Counted from the first letter of the stretch, positions 25,301-38,526 are shown. The stretch: 64,000 nucleotides of DNA from Strigamia acuminata (GCA_949358305.1 OX442315.1:28050427-28114426), one strand, 5' to 3'. The notes: generated by a model from the letters alone, not told the origin. Numbers and translations: made by a program.

Positions 25301-28300
25301 ATTGGTCCGCTCGCGAAGGTACTTCGTTTCTTAGCAGAGTTATGATAGATTCAAAGCCAAAAGTTCCAAAAGTTGTCCACATAAAAAAACAGCAATTGGT
25401 GTGAATCAGCAAATAGAATCTCGACTTTTAAACCTGAAGTCTATTTATTGTCCTTCTTGGTAGGATATTTCCTTGCACAATGTCCTAATTGGTGACGTTT
25501 ATTGCAAGGATCTGTGATATTCAACTCAGATTAACGGCTAGTATTAGTTAAGATGCGCCATTAAGCGTTCGTATTTTGCAACAACTGGATTATTTTTAGT
25601 TTTTGATTCCGGCTTCTCAGAGTCAGATTCAGTACTTCCTGCTAGACTATACTCTTTCCGCACTCAAGAGGAGCCCTGGAAGCTGGGCTCCCATTGGCCA
25701 AGCCATTTCACTTGAGTACTGATACAAAAAGAAGACCCAAAACACCAGACTTGTGATGGCGTACAGACATTGTAATAGATCGGCTAAAATAACATGTGCT
25801 CTCCAGACACAGCAAGCAATAAAATAAAAAGAAATTCGTTTTAACTAAAAAAAAACATAAAACTTTATTTTAAAGATAGAAAAAACATTTTATTACATAA
25901 TAACAATCAATGTACATCATTTCAACCATAATTATTCACGAATTGACTAAAAATCATAAGAAACTACTTTTCCTAGTAGCAGTAGTTTAACTGCAGTTCT
26001 GAGTAATTAAATAGGGCCAATGGGAGCCCAGCTTCCAGGGCTCCTCTTGAGTGCGGAAAGAGTATAGTACTGCCATGCTTTAGAGGAGTTCTTTATCTCG
26101 AAGATCTTCCGGCATCAGTGAATTACTTATTTTATCTTGGTGGTTGCAGTAGTGGTGTATTAGAGAATCGGGTTTCCTTTGTTAAATTTTCGAATTTTTT
26201 TCTACGGTCGGATAAGTTTTGTATTTTTTAATCAATTCTCATCTGGTTCACTCTCATAAATTTAGCCAACTCAAAGTAAGACCCTGAGTTGGATACGTAT
26301 GCAGTCAAAATTATATCTGCGAGTAATTGCTTAATACTTTGACAAATTGTAACACACACCTTATATGGTAATATTGCTACGGTAATACGTAATTGGGCGT
26401 TAATACAAACCAAAACCCCAGGTTTTTGCCTTTATTTTGAGATACTGTGCAACATTATAAAATCTTTTGAAATTTTATTTCATCTTGTTCAGATGGCCAT
26501 TTCATCTTACAAGTTAGTCCGATATCTTCATCTGGGTCAAGCATTGTCAACGCTAGATAATCCGGATTGACCTATCAGGCTCAATAGATCACACAAATCA
26601 ATATTCTAAGCTTACAACTAGTAGAACAGTGACAAAGTGTGAACACGATGAGAGCAAAATTAAGAGTAATTTTATATTTGAGAAATCTCCTTAAAGTCGA
26701 TTTTGTGCTTGTACAGAACATTAACAAAGATTTTAAACCATGGGAACACCTAGTAAAGTCGTGAGTTTCCATGGAAAATGTAACGGTATTTTGTGGTTTT
26801 ATGGTTTTATCCCTGCTTTTAGTCTGGCTTAAAAACCTTTAGCAATCCCCTTCTTTCCCATCGGTTACCGTAGCAACTCCCAGAATCCAAAATAGGGCAA
26901 TAAAAAATAGACCACAAATTAATGATACAGTTAAAATGTGGTTGAACTAAATGTAATTTGAGGTCACCACAGTAGAATCCATTACCCATCATTCCAATGA
27001 ATGCATACGATTAAATACCACGTGTTATTTTGAGGTATTCCAGAGGAAATATTTGGAACCGAGGGAGCAAATCTGTAAAAATTTAAATTGAAAGTGTTTC
27101 AAGTTGTATATCTAAGTTGAATATCAATGGTTCTAACCCATTACCAATTAAAAACAGGAAAGTAATTTCAATTAGAAAACTGCGTAACATGAACCATTTA
27201 AGAGATTAAAGTTGTTTTCAAATTTTCTAATGCTTGTAAGAGCAAGATAAAAAAAAAGATCAAATTAAAACGAAAACTGCACAAAGAGCACTGCAGTAAA
27301 ATGCCCCTATTTTGATAAGCTACTGATAAAATAAAATAACAAATCATTTTAAGGACAATCAAACAAAGAAAAGAGACCACGAACACAGTACTACGAATTA
27401 TTAGCGCGGCAATTACCATCAAAAGCACTTAAATTATTAGATTTGTATGACTGTACAAACAAAAATTTGATTCATTGGAAGTTCTTTATTATGACAAAGT
27501 GAAGTGATAATGCGTGCAAGTAATATTTGTTGACCTGCAGGCTAAGGCTATAAATCCAGATGACGATTTATTGCACTGCTCTTAATTAGCCAACACCTTC
27601 AAAACTTTCACGTATATTTCTAACTTGGTATTATAAATAAAAGAAAGGTGTAAAATTTTCTTCAAAATATGTGCAAACTTCATTACACAACCTACATTTA
27701 TTTCTAAGACACGGAACATACTGTACAAAATTGAACCCTTGATTTATTTTTCATTAAAATTCCTCGGCAAAAATTCTTCAAACTCGACTCGCCAAAAAAA
27801 TAATAATAAAAAAAAAAAAAAAAAAAAAAAAACCAGCAGCGGTTTTTATACGAAACATAAAAAAATGTACAAAAAAAATTCTCTACTTTCATCGCTCTGG
27901 CGTCACATTTGCACTATTTGCTTTTTGTTTTTTCTTTTCACCACTTTCATTATTATTCTTCATAGTCACGACCTACAAATTGCTGCTTTGCGTTCATCCT
28001 CATAAGACAGATCGTAACCACAGAAATTATCTACCTGTTTTTCAAAACAAGATTACACCACACTGGATATAAAAACTCCTATTGGTTTACACAGGCGATT
28101 TAATGGCGCCAATTGCTCAACTTAATGCAACTTCTATATTTGTTTACCCTTGCGGATCGTAACGCCCACAGTAAAAATAAATCGTAAAGTATGTTTGATG
28201 TATAGTTTGTGGTATCAGTAGTTAAGCATTAGCTCAACTCGAACCGCAGTCGCCAGCACTGCATCAAAATTATTACTTACTCCCATCAAGTAATAACCAC

Positions 28301-31300
28301 ACCTTTGCTAAGCTTGTTTAATTCACTAAAGTAGAGTCATGTGTTTATAGTCTATAATATTTCTGATGATGAGAGGTTTAGGTTTGATCATTATCAGCTA
28401 CAGACCCCGGTCATTAGGACATGAGTAAAACGTGGCAAAGGATTAAAATAAATGTTTGATAAGTCGGACTCAATTTATAATATTGTGAAGTTGTGTTCGT
28501 AAAATTTAAATTAACCCGTGTAGCAGAAGCTGAGAAAATTCAAAAGTTTGGCCATCTACTTATAAAAATGTTTAAAGTAATGTAATTCACGTCGTCAAAA
28601 AGTTTATGCTCGAGGTGCGCTTTTTCCTTTACTTCATTTACAATTCAATCCAGAGCACTTTAAAGTCGATGTTCAGTTATGACAAAAATTTCTCAGAGCT
28701 AATAAGAATTTTTCATTTGCAATTTTTTTTTCGACACATTTTTCTTTTTCCATAAATGGAAACTTAACAAGAATGTACATGTCAGCCCTGTCAAACGACT
28801 CTTACTAAAATGCAATTTTTTTAGTTTTTATCAAATTAATTGTGTTTTTATGAAGCAAACATGAAGAAAAAACTAGTGTAAAAAAAAAAAACTCATATTA
28901 TTTTCAACTCTGTCAATGACATGTCCATCTTAAATTGCATTTGAACTCAAATTATTGACTTGTGCTTGTTAATTTTCCGCATTCAACCGTATTTCGCATT
29001 ACACGAAGCATGCATTTGATTCGCATGGACAGAACTCTCATTAAAATTAGAACGCCACTGATGTGAATTCAATTAGCACTAGTGATTAGCGTGCCATTTT
29101 TTCTTCTTTACTCATACAATAAAAGTGCAATTAAAATGCAAAATACCTTGCGCGCTTTGCTCAAACACGATCGTTCATTCTCAAAAACCAACTCGCGACA
29201 TTGTAATTGTCAAATAAATCATACATTATTTAATATATTTTTTTTTAAAAAAAGGAAATATTTTGCTTATTACTCCAAGCATTCATTAGTATTTCAATAA
29301 CTCATATTACGCTCTAGCTACTCGTATGAAAAAAAAAATTGATTGCAAGTTGCAACATTATATTTTTTTTTATTGAATTAAAATTCATGTCAACATCTGG
29401 AATTCAACAGCCGATTTAAATTTCTTGTAGCTACAAATTGCACTCATGTGCCTAAATGTAAGATTAGATGAAAAAGAGGATAAAAAGGCAAAAAGTGATG
29501 TTTAAAGAGTAAGACCAGTTTCTTATCAACGTCAATATCAGCAGCAAACTGTGTGGAAAGTCGAAAAGAAAAGATAAAACCGTCAGACTTTTAGACCAAG
29601 TGCTGCATTTTAGCTTTACACACGATACTCCACTTTCTTATCTCTTCCATTCTTCCAAGTTGGATGGAATGGAATAAATACACGAAAATCTTTCAAAAGC
29701 GCCGCCTTGAGTGGGCTTCTTAGCAGAGCGTAATTTGTGTGCAGGGCAGTGTGCTACTACATCTTGTTCTGCTGCAGAAAGCGTCAGATTAAAGACACGT
29801 CTTCTTTTTTTATTCATTTAATGATTGGTTTCGGCTCTTCCAATAAAAAAAAAAGATCGTGAGCAGAATTCGGTGACATGTAATGTAAGAGGGAAGAGAC
29901 ACAAAGATCATCGTTCTCTCAGTTCGGTTTTGGAAATCAGCAGCAAGGATTTTGATAGTCGTGCGAATGGCGTGTTTATTGCCTCTTGCTGAGCAGTATT
30001 ATGGTAAGCAGAACGACCAAAACTCAGCCTATAATCCCCAAACACTTGCTGTGTCCATCGCCATCGCCACAATACAGTGTAAGCCTATCGGACGAAGCCG
30101 CCCTACATGCGATGCTTTGAAAGTTCAATTAACTGCTCAGTTAATTAACCATTTAAAAAGTCAATGAATAGTTGCGTGCAATGCTCGAATTATTCATCCA
30201 TTTTCTCCCCAAACGGCCCAATTGGCATAACAAATCAAATGTTCAAACTGCTCGTAGACGAATAAATACTGATAAAATGGGACTGTTAGTGCAAAATCTC
30301 GGGACGAGGACACCAGCCAAACGTATTAAATCATTCCATAAACAAGCCCAATGCGTTCCATTGGCCCTAGGGAAATCCGATGAAATAAATTTCATTTTCA
30401 GAGGTTACACATACTCGGACCTGCAGCTAAATGTGAAAATAAAGACTATAAATATGGTAAGAACTTTTAAAGGCCGAGAAGTACTTGAGTGGCCAAAGAA
30501 GTGCCTTTGCCCATTACAAGCTGAGATCACAAACAGTTTGCGTTCGTTCTGTAGTTCTGCTTGCAAGCAAAATGGCAAGTCCACAGAGGTCAATAACAAC
30601 GGCGTTTGTCTGTCAAGTCTGTTTACTAAAACGCATAACTTTTTATCTTAAAGCTGCTTTGTATAAGCTTCAATATCCATTGTTTAACCACGGCAAGTTG
30701 GCAATTACCGTCCAACGGAAGCGGAAACCAAGTTATGGCGTAAAATATTAACATTAATTGTGGAACGTCTAGATAAAATGCAAACCAAGCGTTCTTTTCC
30801 CTAAACACACGAGTAGTAGGATTAAATTACTCGCTTCGGGATGTTTATTTCCGTACATTTTAATCCGCAAGACGCAGCGTCCGAGTTTGCCTAAAACATT
30901 TTAAAATTATTATCTGTCTCAGTAAAAAAAAAAAAACAATTCAATTTTATCTGTTGATAAAAGCGCAGGGAAGCTCTAGGGGCAAAGATAAACAAGTTGA
31001 ACAAGATTTTTAAAACGTCCAGTTTTCCTTGTTATGAGTTACAAATGTTCGATGAGGGAAGAATTCTTCTACCTATCGTCCAGGTCTTACACAGCCAGTG
31101 TGTGTACTTGTACTTACCATGAAAAAGACAATAAATGGATAGAAAAGTCCACCTCCTGTACAAGTCCCTAGCGATCGCAACATTTGTCTACACACTTGAG
31201 ATTAGGGTTGTGCCCTGCGCCCTTGTCAATAAGCAATAAGCCCTTTTCCAAAATCCCAACAGACACATTACCTGATAACAGGCGTCTGCAGGGAAGAAAT

Positions 31301-34300
31301 TCCTTTTCTTTCCACTCTTGGGTGTACTCGACTACATCCCGAATCTGCTTTAAGGGAGCAGTACCCGTGTTCCATTCGAGGCTCGTTTTTTGAGCATCAA
31401 ACTCACAACTCGCGAAGAAGCCACAACTAGCAACTTTGCTCTTGCGTAAATGCATCACCAATACCTGTAGTTATCGAACGGAATATGTGATAAAAGGGCA
31501 CGAGGATCAACTTCACGCGACCGGAGTGTAAATTGTAATTACAAATTGAGCCTGGTTTAGCTGCGGATTCAAGATGGCTATCAATTCAAATGTTATCTGA
31601 GTTAATTGAGACAGAAACCTTTAAAATCTCGCCTGTCGGCTCATAAATTTCAACCTAAATGACTCGTGTCATAGTTTAAAGTAAAGCGCGTCGTAACTCA
31701 TTCAAATAAATGGCCATCAAATGTATGACTTGACTTAATTTCCATAATGACGTTAACTCTCAAACTAATGGCTGGCTTGAGAGTGAAATCCTTGGTGTGG
31801 TATACATCACTTTTCGATGTGAGTCGTTTCCTCTAGACCTTTGAATAACGCATCAATTGCTATTTTAATCTTACATTGCTTAAAAGTTAAAAGAAGTAAA
31901 TTCGGCTTGCTTCAAAGATGGGGTTTGTTTTGTTTACGTTTTACTGAATATTTACACTATACATACAACCAGATGTACTAAACAATCCGGTCGCAATTTA
32001 TTTAAAAACCCGTAGGTTGTTGGATTTGCAATTTGAATTGTCTGCTTTTACTAATGGCACTCACTCTGAATTCAGAATGACAAAATGCCGTCTCTAAACA
32101 CCTGACAGGATTACATAAATTGCGGTCTGCAATTTTCATGCAATTTTGATTAAGCACACAAAGAGCAAAGCTCAGTTGTATTGGCATCTGCAGCTCATTG
32201 CAATGACTATTGTAAATAATTTAAAAAGTGGGTGGGCTTTACGAATATTAATATATAAAATTTAACATCTTTATGCCAAAGTTAATAAAGTAAACACATT
32301 ATTCATGAAGGTATATTAAAAAAGTTGTACCACAAATATTATTACAGTGTAGCCTACACGAATGAAGCTGAATTTTGGAAATTAAAAATTGCTTTAATAC
32401 TTTACTACTTTACTACTGCATTATACATTCAGTCCTTTTGTTTTTTAAATTTACATTCCTGTATTCAATGTTTAGGTATTGTTTGGCAATAAATAAATAT
32501 TACATTAGAAAAAAGTTATGTGTTTAAACAAAATGTTGTTAGTGTTGCTTAAACAAACACATAATAAAAATGAAAACGGTGAAACGATGAAATCTTACTT
32601 ATACATCAGCAAGAAAGGAAAACATGCGGAGTGCGCTCGGTAGACAGCATAATAAATATTACATAAAACCCTGCTCTACACAAACCCCACAGAGTTTTAA
32701 CATGTCAATAGAAAATTCAGAAAAAATTGATTTTTATTTCTTTGCATACGTTTGCAGGAGAAACGTCACCACGCAGTGCAGTGCAGCTTCTAGTTTCCCA
32801 AGAACATCCATGTTTTAACTTTACTGTTGGCAATCCCTATCTGCAAGAAATTTACAGTCCTAAATACCCTAGAAGTTATCCCAACAACACCAACTGCGAG
32901 TGTCTTCTTAAAGGTAACGCTGACAAATTTCTTTTATTTAACATTTAAAAAGAAAATTCATTGCGCACAAACATTCTCGTGTGCAGGAAGCTGACAATTT
33001 GTAAACTAGTATGCAGTATTTACTTTAAATTCCAGCACATTTATCCTGATTGTGTAGACTAAACAATATTTCCTTTTCTGCACATGCAATTCTCCTTCAT
33101 AAAACCGTTTCATTCGGAACCGCTTTCTTATTCTTTTACCACAAAAAAAAGCTTATTAATGTTGACTTTGCCTTTATGATAACGCACTACATAGCATCCG
33201 TTCCAAGAGAAAGAATAAATTCCCTCCTTTCTTATATATTTTGGCGCATAAAAAAGAAAAAAAGAAAAAAAGGAAAAAAAAACTTTTGAACGAGGATGAA
33301 GAGAATAACAGGAAATAACCGTGAGTATCTTTAGACTCCCCGTGGGACTGAGGGCCAATTTACCGCGACAAAATTAGCAGAAAAAAAGTGGAAACAGGAG
33401 AGGGAAAAAAATAGGTTTTTTGTCACCTTTATAACTGCAGGTAAAAAGTTAGACATTAAAAGAGATAAAGGTCCACTTTAAATGATTTAGAAAGTACTTT
33501 AGCATCACGTTGCATGCCGGAAAAGCTTACATTAGCACACGAGACAAATGGGTTTAAAAGGCCTATGTCAAACACCACTTTATATTCCTCAAACCATTTT
33601 TAGCTCCTCCTGAAATGGTGATCGAACTCGACTTCAAGGATAAATTCGAGATGGAAGAATCTTTCAATTGCACTCATGATATACTGGAAGTGCGCGATGG
33701 GCGCGGAGGACACGCGCCTCTTCTGCAACGTTTATGCGGAATGAAGTTCCCAGCAAGATTGCGTTCCGCTGGCGAATACATGTGGTTGCGATTCCAATCA
33801 GACGAGAGCCTCGAATACGGAGGATTTCGAGCGTTCTATACGTTCTACGGCCGATCTTGTAAGAATAAAATATTTTAAAATAATTTAATAAATGTCACCT
33901 CGTCTTCCCTCCTCTTTAACTTGAGTTTACGTCATTTTATACAACAAAAGTGCACTTTGAACTGACTTGTCCATTCGTGTTTGTGTTTTTCTCCTTTTTT
34001 CTGAGAGTGGACCACTCGCCAGTCACTGATCATTGTTGGCATGTGGAAACGAACGACGAGGGGATCATTGGAACGACAAACATCAGTTCGTGGTACAAAA
34101 ACTACACAATTCAACACCGGTTGCCATTGACTTGCATATGGGTTCTGAATGTAACAGCAAATCATGCGGTAAGTAATTTCAATTTGCATACGAATTCGGC
34201 GAAATAAACTCGTTGTCCCGAAGAACATTACGTTGTAGCGTGAAATTCCGCAACATCTCTACTAATAAATGTGTTTGAAATCTGCGTTTGACATAAATTT

Positions 34301-35510
34301 AATTTAATTCTCTAGACGGCTATAGATTTTTGGGGCTTCGCTCTCGACACACCGAACGACTGTAAAAAGAATTCTTTGGTCGTGTATAAAGACCGCCTAT
34401 TGACCAAGAATAAGATTCAAACATTTTGTGGCACGTCTGCGAAAAACTTTTCGCAAAACTCAAGCGTCATTTACCTTCACTTGCAATCGGATTCGCAACA
34501 TCTCAACACCCAGTTTACCATACATTACACAGCCTACAGAACCGTAAAAGGCGTATCAGGTTGTTATTCGAGTATTTTATAAAACTTTAAGCATATACAT
34601 TTCCATGTTGCATTATTTATAAGCTTGACGATCTTGCATTTCTCTAGGTTGCGATCCTCTAACTGAATTCGATTGCCGCGATACTACGTGCATTAACATT
34701 AGCCTCAAGTGCAATAATCGCATCAATTGTAAGTACAAAACCGATGAAGAAGACTGCGCCAAAGAAGGTGAGTCTTGCAAACGCAATGTATGCTATTATT
34801 TATTATATTAAAAAACATTTTTTTTGTTTTTTGTTTTGTTTTCATCAGTAACAAAAAGCATTTTGGCGAATTCAGACGTGATGGCTATCCTAGTCTTAGG
34901 TTTAATATTACTCTTTTCCATTTGTATTTCAATGACGGTTTCGTGTTACCGCCAATGGAAAGAAATTCAAAAGCGCCGTCAAGAGCTGGCTGCAAGACGA
35001 TCAGTCATTTCCGGTATAGACCGTGTCGATTCCTTTAAAGCGGAAGGCATGACCAACCTGAGCGTTGCATTAGGTGATGAACCTGATGACAACGGTTGCT
35101 ATGTGCCTGAAGTGGATCTCAGCATCTTCCATAAACGATCCAATGGTGGCAATGCCATTTTATTCGACCAAGAGACAGCTTTGTTGGATAAGCAACCGCC
35201 AGTTTCAGCGCTGCGACAAGAAAGTGGCAAAAGACCGAGTGTGACACCGCCTTTGATCCATCGACCTTCAGTAGCTACAGTCGATTCTCTACAAATGAAC
35301 AACAGAACTAATATGCAGAGTAACGCCATTTTGGTGGAAGAAGACGAAGACGAGGCGCAAGACATCTTCCCTCCACCGCCAACTCGTTTGCAAGAAATTC
35401 CAGATGTAAGAAAGTACAGGGTAGATGCTAACATCCACATGAAACCTAATCAAAGACAGAGGAGTTTTGATTCGGGTAAATCCGCCCCTGATGTTATAGG
35501 AAGGCACTAA
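16383..35510 (+). CDS. neto: Neto-like receptor: signal peptide, CUB, CUB, LDLa, TM (8 exons, 570 aa)
   Basis: Coding exons: 16383-16422, 23344-23418, 32758-32913, 33604-33858, 34008-34168, 34316-34559, 34648-34767, 34849-35510; all GT-AG, continuous phase, stop TAA. The start at 16383 was chosen because it is the ATG whose frame leaves one base, joining exon 2 in frame. Residues 21-37 (CLYFTSLVLLISSCWIG) are a signal-peptide core. CUB1 spans about 57-172 (SPKYPRSYP, VIELDF, DILEVRDG), CUB2 about 185-302. The LDLa module has six cysteines at 312-347 with CINISLKC and DEEDC. A membrane helix lies at about 361-383, then a 187-residue tail with an acidic run and PPPPTRL. This order and the local sequence match Neto (neuropilin and tolloid-like), auxiliary subunits of ionotropic glutamate receptors that act at synapses; SOL-2 and LEV-10 are related worm proteins. 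A polyadenylation signal follows at 35549. Confidence 0.88.
16423..23343. other. Neto-like gene intron 1 (6.9 kb)
   Basis: The intron separates the 13-codon start exon from the signal-peptide exon. Minus-strand open frames at 17047-17457 and 18164-18628 have low-complexity content without domains and are not called. A 14-bp perfect palindrome lies at 22270-22283. No transposon body was recognised. Confidence 0.55.
22270..22283. repeat. 14-bp perfect palindrome
   Basis: AGCGACATGTCGCT is a perfect palindrome. It sits between GGTGACCATA (about 22258-22267) and a near-inverted copy, TATGGTGACC (about 22335-22344). The roughly 87-bp block could be a decayed foldback element, but its ends do not have clear target duplications. 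Confidence 0.5.
25646..25699 (+). repeat. Left 54-bp terminal inverted repeat
   Basis: Exact reverse complement of 26015-26068. It contains an internal 7-bp stem-loop formed by GGAGCCC and GGGCTCC. Confidence 0.9.
26015..26068 (-). repeat. Right 54-bp terminal inverted repeat
   Basis: Exact reverse complement of 25646-25699, with no mismatch in 54 positions when compared base by base. Confidence 0.9.
27808..27832 (+). repeat. Poly-A tract, 25 A
   Basis: An uninterrupted A run preceded by A-rich TAATAAT sequence. It could be a retroposon tail, but no SINE- or LINE-like body was recognised upstream. Confidence 0.8.
32914..33603. other. Neto-like gene intron 3
   Basis: A 690-nt intron within the CUB1 domain. 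It contains a purine-rich (AAAAAG)n-like tract around 33249-33285 and no coding signal. Confidence 0.6.
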
Positions 35511-35548
35511 TTTTTTTAGGCCTAAATTCGAAGTGGTGCTATAGGAAT

Positions 35549-35554
35549 AATAAA
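35549..35554 (+). promoter_or_regulatory. Polyadenylation signal AATAAA of the Neto-like gene
   Basis: AATAAA lies 39 nt after the stop codon of the long tail exon. A second AATAAA is at 35592-35597. Either could end the main transcript. Confidence 0.55.
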
Positions 35555-36010
35555 AGAAAAAAGTGCCTTTCTTGATTTATTTTCTTTTTTAAATAAAAAT
35601 TAAATTTATTAGCCTTTTTTTTCCTACGTTTTTACAACATTTATCAAACCTTCCTTTGCCCATGCCCGAGAGCAGCTTGGATTGGATGTAGAAAAAAAAT
35701 TTTTGTACTTCTTTTGTGCAGCTGTTCATTTCCTGGAATGTTTGGAATTTTTTTCATTTGATTTTTAAATAAATAACATTCTTTACAAGTAATGCGCATT
35801 TATCTTAAAGTTTGGGAAATTAATTTTTTTTTCTTCCTTTTTTTAAACAAAAAGTATTAGATTAAGATTGGTAATCAATTTGTGGATTTTTTATCTATTT
35901 ATTAAAGAAATTATATGGCAATTTTTTTTTCTATTTTTTTTTTTTTAGTTCTAGTATTATATTTAAAATCCGATAGAATTTGAAAGAAAAATGAAACCAA
36001 AAACAAAACT

Positions 36011-36031
36011 AAAAAAAAAAAAAAAAAAAAA
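36011..36031 (+). repeat. Poly-A tract, 21 A
   Basis: A pure A run downstream of the Neto-like gene, in a region of several long A and T homopolymers (35926-36031). No element body is recognised next to it. Confidence 0.8.
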
Positions 36032-37702
36032 TGTGCAGGCCTAAACGTTTTTTCAACTTGAAATTGAATCCGTGTGTAACACTAGTGTCGAATTACAATT
36101 GATCTCAACTCAAATTTTTTTAAAAAATTGAAAATGTCAGATGTGAAATAATAAAAACATCTGCTGACAATCCCAATGTTAATTTTTTTTTTTTTTTACA
36201 AAAATGTTGCTAGAAATTTTAGAAGTATTAAAATACTTTAAAAAAAAAGAAAAATGCGTTTTCAAACATTTTACTCTACATATCCTCTTGAATTAAATCT
36301 GAAAATGCTCAATCTAATTTCCTTTTTAAATACAAAAAAATAAATTAATAAATTAATTTCTTCCTGTCTCATTGAAACTTGTTTTCTATTAATAGTATTT
36401 TTTCTTCTCTGCAATACTTAACACCAAGAAAATAAAAATAAAAATAAAAATACATTTAAAGAGAGTTTTTTTGTCGATTAGACTAAAAAATATTGCACAA
36501 ACATCATATATACACCGCTTCATTTGCTCCATCTCTTTTAGCCAATCAACTCACCCCGCATAAAAATGAGATCCAGAAGTTTTACGTTAATGACCCGAGG
36601 AGAGGAAAAGAACCTCTGAGAAAGGGACAAAAGATGGTTAAAAATGGAATTAAAAAGAGCAAAATATAGCAAATTTTCATATGATTAGGTTAATGAGTCG
36701 TTAAAAGTGCAAGTAAAAAGAGAAGTTCCATTAATGAACAGACAAAAAGCAGCTGCTAAAACTAATCATTCCTTATTATTGCATAACATACTTAAAAAGC
36801 ATAAGTAATCGCTTTTAAACTTAATAATGTGGACACACTATTCTACTTAAGAAAATAATTTAGTTGACTCATTGTGTTGCGTAAGACATAACCTAACAAT
36901 ACACAAAAATTAAAGTTAAGACGAAAAATGTGTAAAGTCCATTCATTCATTTTAAAAGGCCATTGAGAAGACACCAAAAAAGACCAGGGAATCAAAGTCA
37001 ATCCACCAAAAGACAGACTAGAAAGTGGTAAAGGAAAGAGCCTCAACGGTTTCATTTAAGATAGTTGCTTTGATAGAAATTTCGATAGAGTAATAATAAT
37101 AATTTGCATCTTATAAAAAATCACTTGAACCGTGTGACTAAAATAATTCAAGCTCATCAAGCACTGGCTACCAATGTTACTGGAGCGTAAGACTGCACCT
37201 TCAGCAAGTTGCGCCGGCGTCACCAAGCTGGGATGAATTTAAATTTATGAAAATCAAATTCAAACGTCTTATTAATTTTCCCCGCCATTATTGACGGGTT
37301 TCCAACAATAAAAGAAAGAAATACTATTCTCGCAGAAGCATATTGCATTAATGTTTTAATTGGCAGTCTTTCATTATGCAAAACAAAAATGATTTTTTGA
37401 AAAACCATAATAGTATTTAGAAATTGTTTTACATTCAAATTCAAACTGGAATTTTGCATTTTAATTGCCATTACATCACCTAGGTGATTAATTAAAAAGA
37501 AACGTACCATCATTCGTAAACTCCCTTTAGTAACAAACAACGGTATGTATTTTTGTTATTTTTGTTACACAAATAATAAAATTTTTCCTCAAGAATTCAG
37601 CTTTCACACACCGAGATAATTTTAATGTTTATTTTGAAAATATGGCTTTTATATCCAATTATACACATCGTAAACTCTGTGAAAGTACAAACAGTCGGCT
37701 TC

Positions 37703-37775
37703 TGAAGGCTGAGAATTGAACCACAGCCCCCTGATTGCGGGTCATGTGCATTACATTACCAATTGTGCTCCCCGG
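37703..37775 (-). tRNA. tRNA-like relic (degenerate tRNA or SINE head)
   Basis: Read on the minus strand, the stretch has an A-box-like GGAGCACAATTGGTAATG and, about 45 nt later, a B-box-like GGTTCAATTCTC, the spacing and order of a tRNA internal promoter. A CCC/GGG anticodon-like stem lies between them. The acceptor ends do not pair and the T stem has a mismatch, so it is not a functional canonical tRNA. It may be a tRNA pseudogene or the head of a tRNA-derived SINE; no poly-A or repeat tail was seen. Confidence 0.35.
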
Positions 37776-37952
37776 GACTCAGAATCCAACTGAATGTTAT
37801 AACTGTCAAACCTAAATTTGGCATGCGCATCCCCATCAAGTGAGGCTACATTGTCACTTGATAAAATGGGTCAAGAATTACATTACATTTGCATTTTTTT
37901 TCTAAAAAAAATATTTGGTTGATGTGATTTAAATAACAGAAAAACGTTCTAT

Positions 37953-38101
37953 AGTTCAAGTCATAAACAGTTTAGGGTGTTTCGATTTCCCTGTTGGATG
38001 TCGTCAAAGTTCAAGCTATAAATAATTCATTCCGAATTCTTTGTTTAAAATAATTGCATAAAACAAAGAAATCGAAATGAACTGTTTACGACTTGAACTT
38101 T
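37953..38101. repeat. Imperfect inverted repeat, ~149 bp
   Basis: The left arm starts at 37953 with GTTCAAGTCATAAACAGTTT and runs on through TTTCGATTTCC. It is matched by the inverted right arm at about 38062-38101, which differs at a few positions and by a 4-5 base gap. Partial further copies of the same motif lie in between (38004-38030) and at 38165-38185. It looks like a small foldback element or an eroded MITE cluster. Confidence 0.6.
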
Positions 38102-38194
38102 GAATGCATCTACTGAAAATAAAGTGAATAGGGCATCTTTAGGGCAAAGCCTTTGCCTAAACAAAACAGTTTATGACTTAAACCTTCTGTTTAT

Positions 38195-38220
38195 AGTTGT
38201 AGTTGTAGTTGTAGCCATTC
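38195..38220 (+). repeat. (GTAGTT)n short tandem repeat
   Basis: About four copies of a GTAGTT unit in intergenic DNA. Confidence 0.85.
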
Positions 38221-38434
38221 TTGACTTAGTTTTACAGGGCATTGTAAACTCTATCCTTTGAAACCTTTTTGTAACCAAAGCAAGTCTACACAAGTGTTTA
38301 TGTACAAGTAGTTTAATGTCATCACAAATAAAACAATGAAATAAAAAAAAAGAATATATCTTATTTTATCGATTAAGATCGCTTCGGCTCTTATTCAAAA
38401 CTGCCATTTTTGTCAACAATTACAATTTCGGTTT

Positions 38435-38469
38435 TTCGTTTATTGCATTTGTTGAATGTAATAAACGAA
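38435..38469. repeat. Short hairpin, 15-bp stem
   Basis: TTCGTTTATTGCATT pairs with AATGTAATAAACGAA across a 5-base loop, with one G/A difference. Too short for a usual pre-miRNA. Confidence 0.7.
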
Positions 38470-38526
38470 GTCTGAACGTCACAAACGAAGCGTACGTTCA
38501 TCGTTCGTGAAGTTAAATATGGAAAC

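Larger units (their letters stand above)
25646..26068. mobile_element. 423-bp non-autonomous element with perfect 54-bp terminal inverted repeats
   Basis: The first 54 bases (25646-25699) and the last 54 (26015-26068) are exact inverted copies, starting ACTATACTCTTTCCGCACTC. Such long identical ends imply a recent insertion or conversion between the arms. Each arm also contains its own stem-loop, GGAGCCC with GGGCTCC around an 8-base loop, so the ends can fold alone or with each other. The 315-bp interior is AT-rich and codes for nothing. The flanks do not show an exact target duplication: the best 8-bp comparison, CCTGCTAG against ACTGCCAT, matches at five positions. The superfamily therefore stays open. 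Confidence 0.8.
23419..32757. other. Neto-like gene intron 2 (9.3 kb)
   Basis: The largest intron in the window, between the signal-peptide exon and the first CUB exon. It holds the inverted-repeat element at 25646-26068 and a poly-A tract at 27808-27832. The 159-codon open frame at 30172-30651 and the 97-codon minus frame at 31168-31461 have no recognised content and no supporting splice context. Confidence 0.55.

Noticed and set aside
30172-30651. 159-codon open frame (+) in Neto-like intron 2
   Set aside because: No recognisable motif, several competing frames in the same DNA and no splice partners; the frame content reads like translated noncoding sequence.
31168-31461. 97-codon minus frame in Neto-like intron 2
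   Set aside because: No family resemblance, antisense to the host gene and without splice context.
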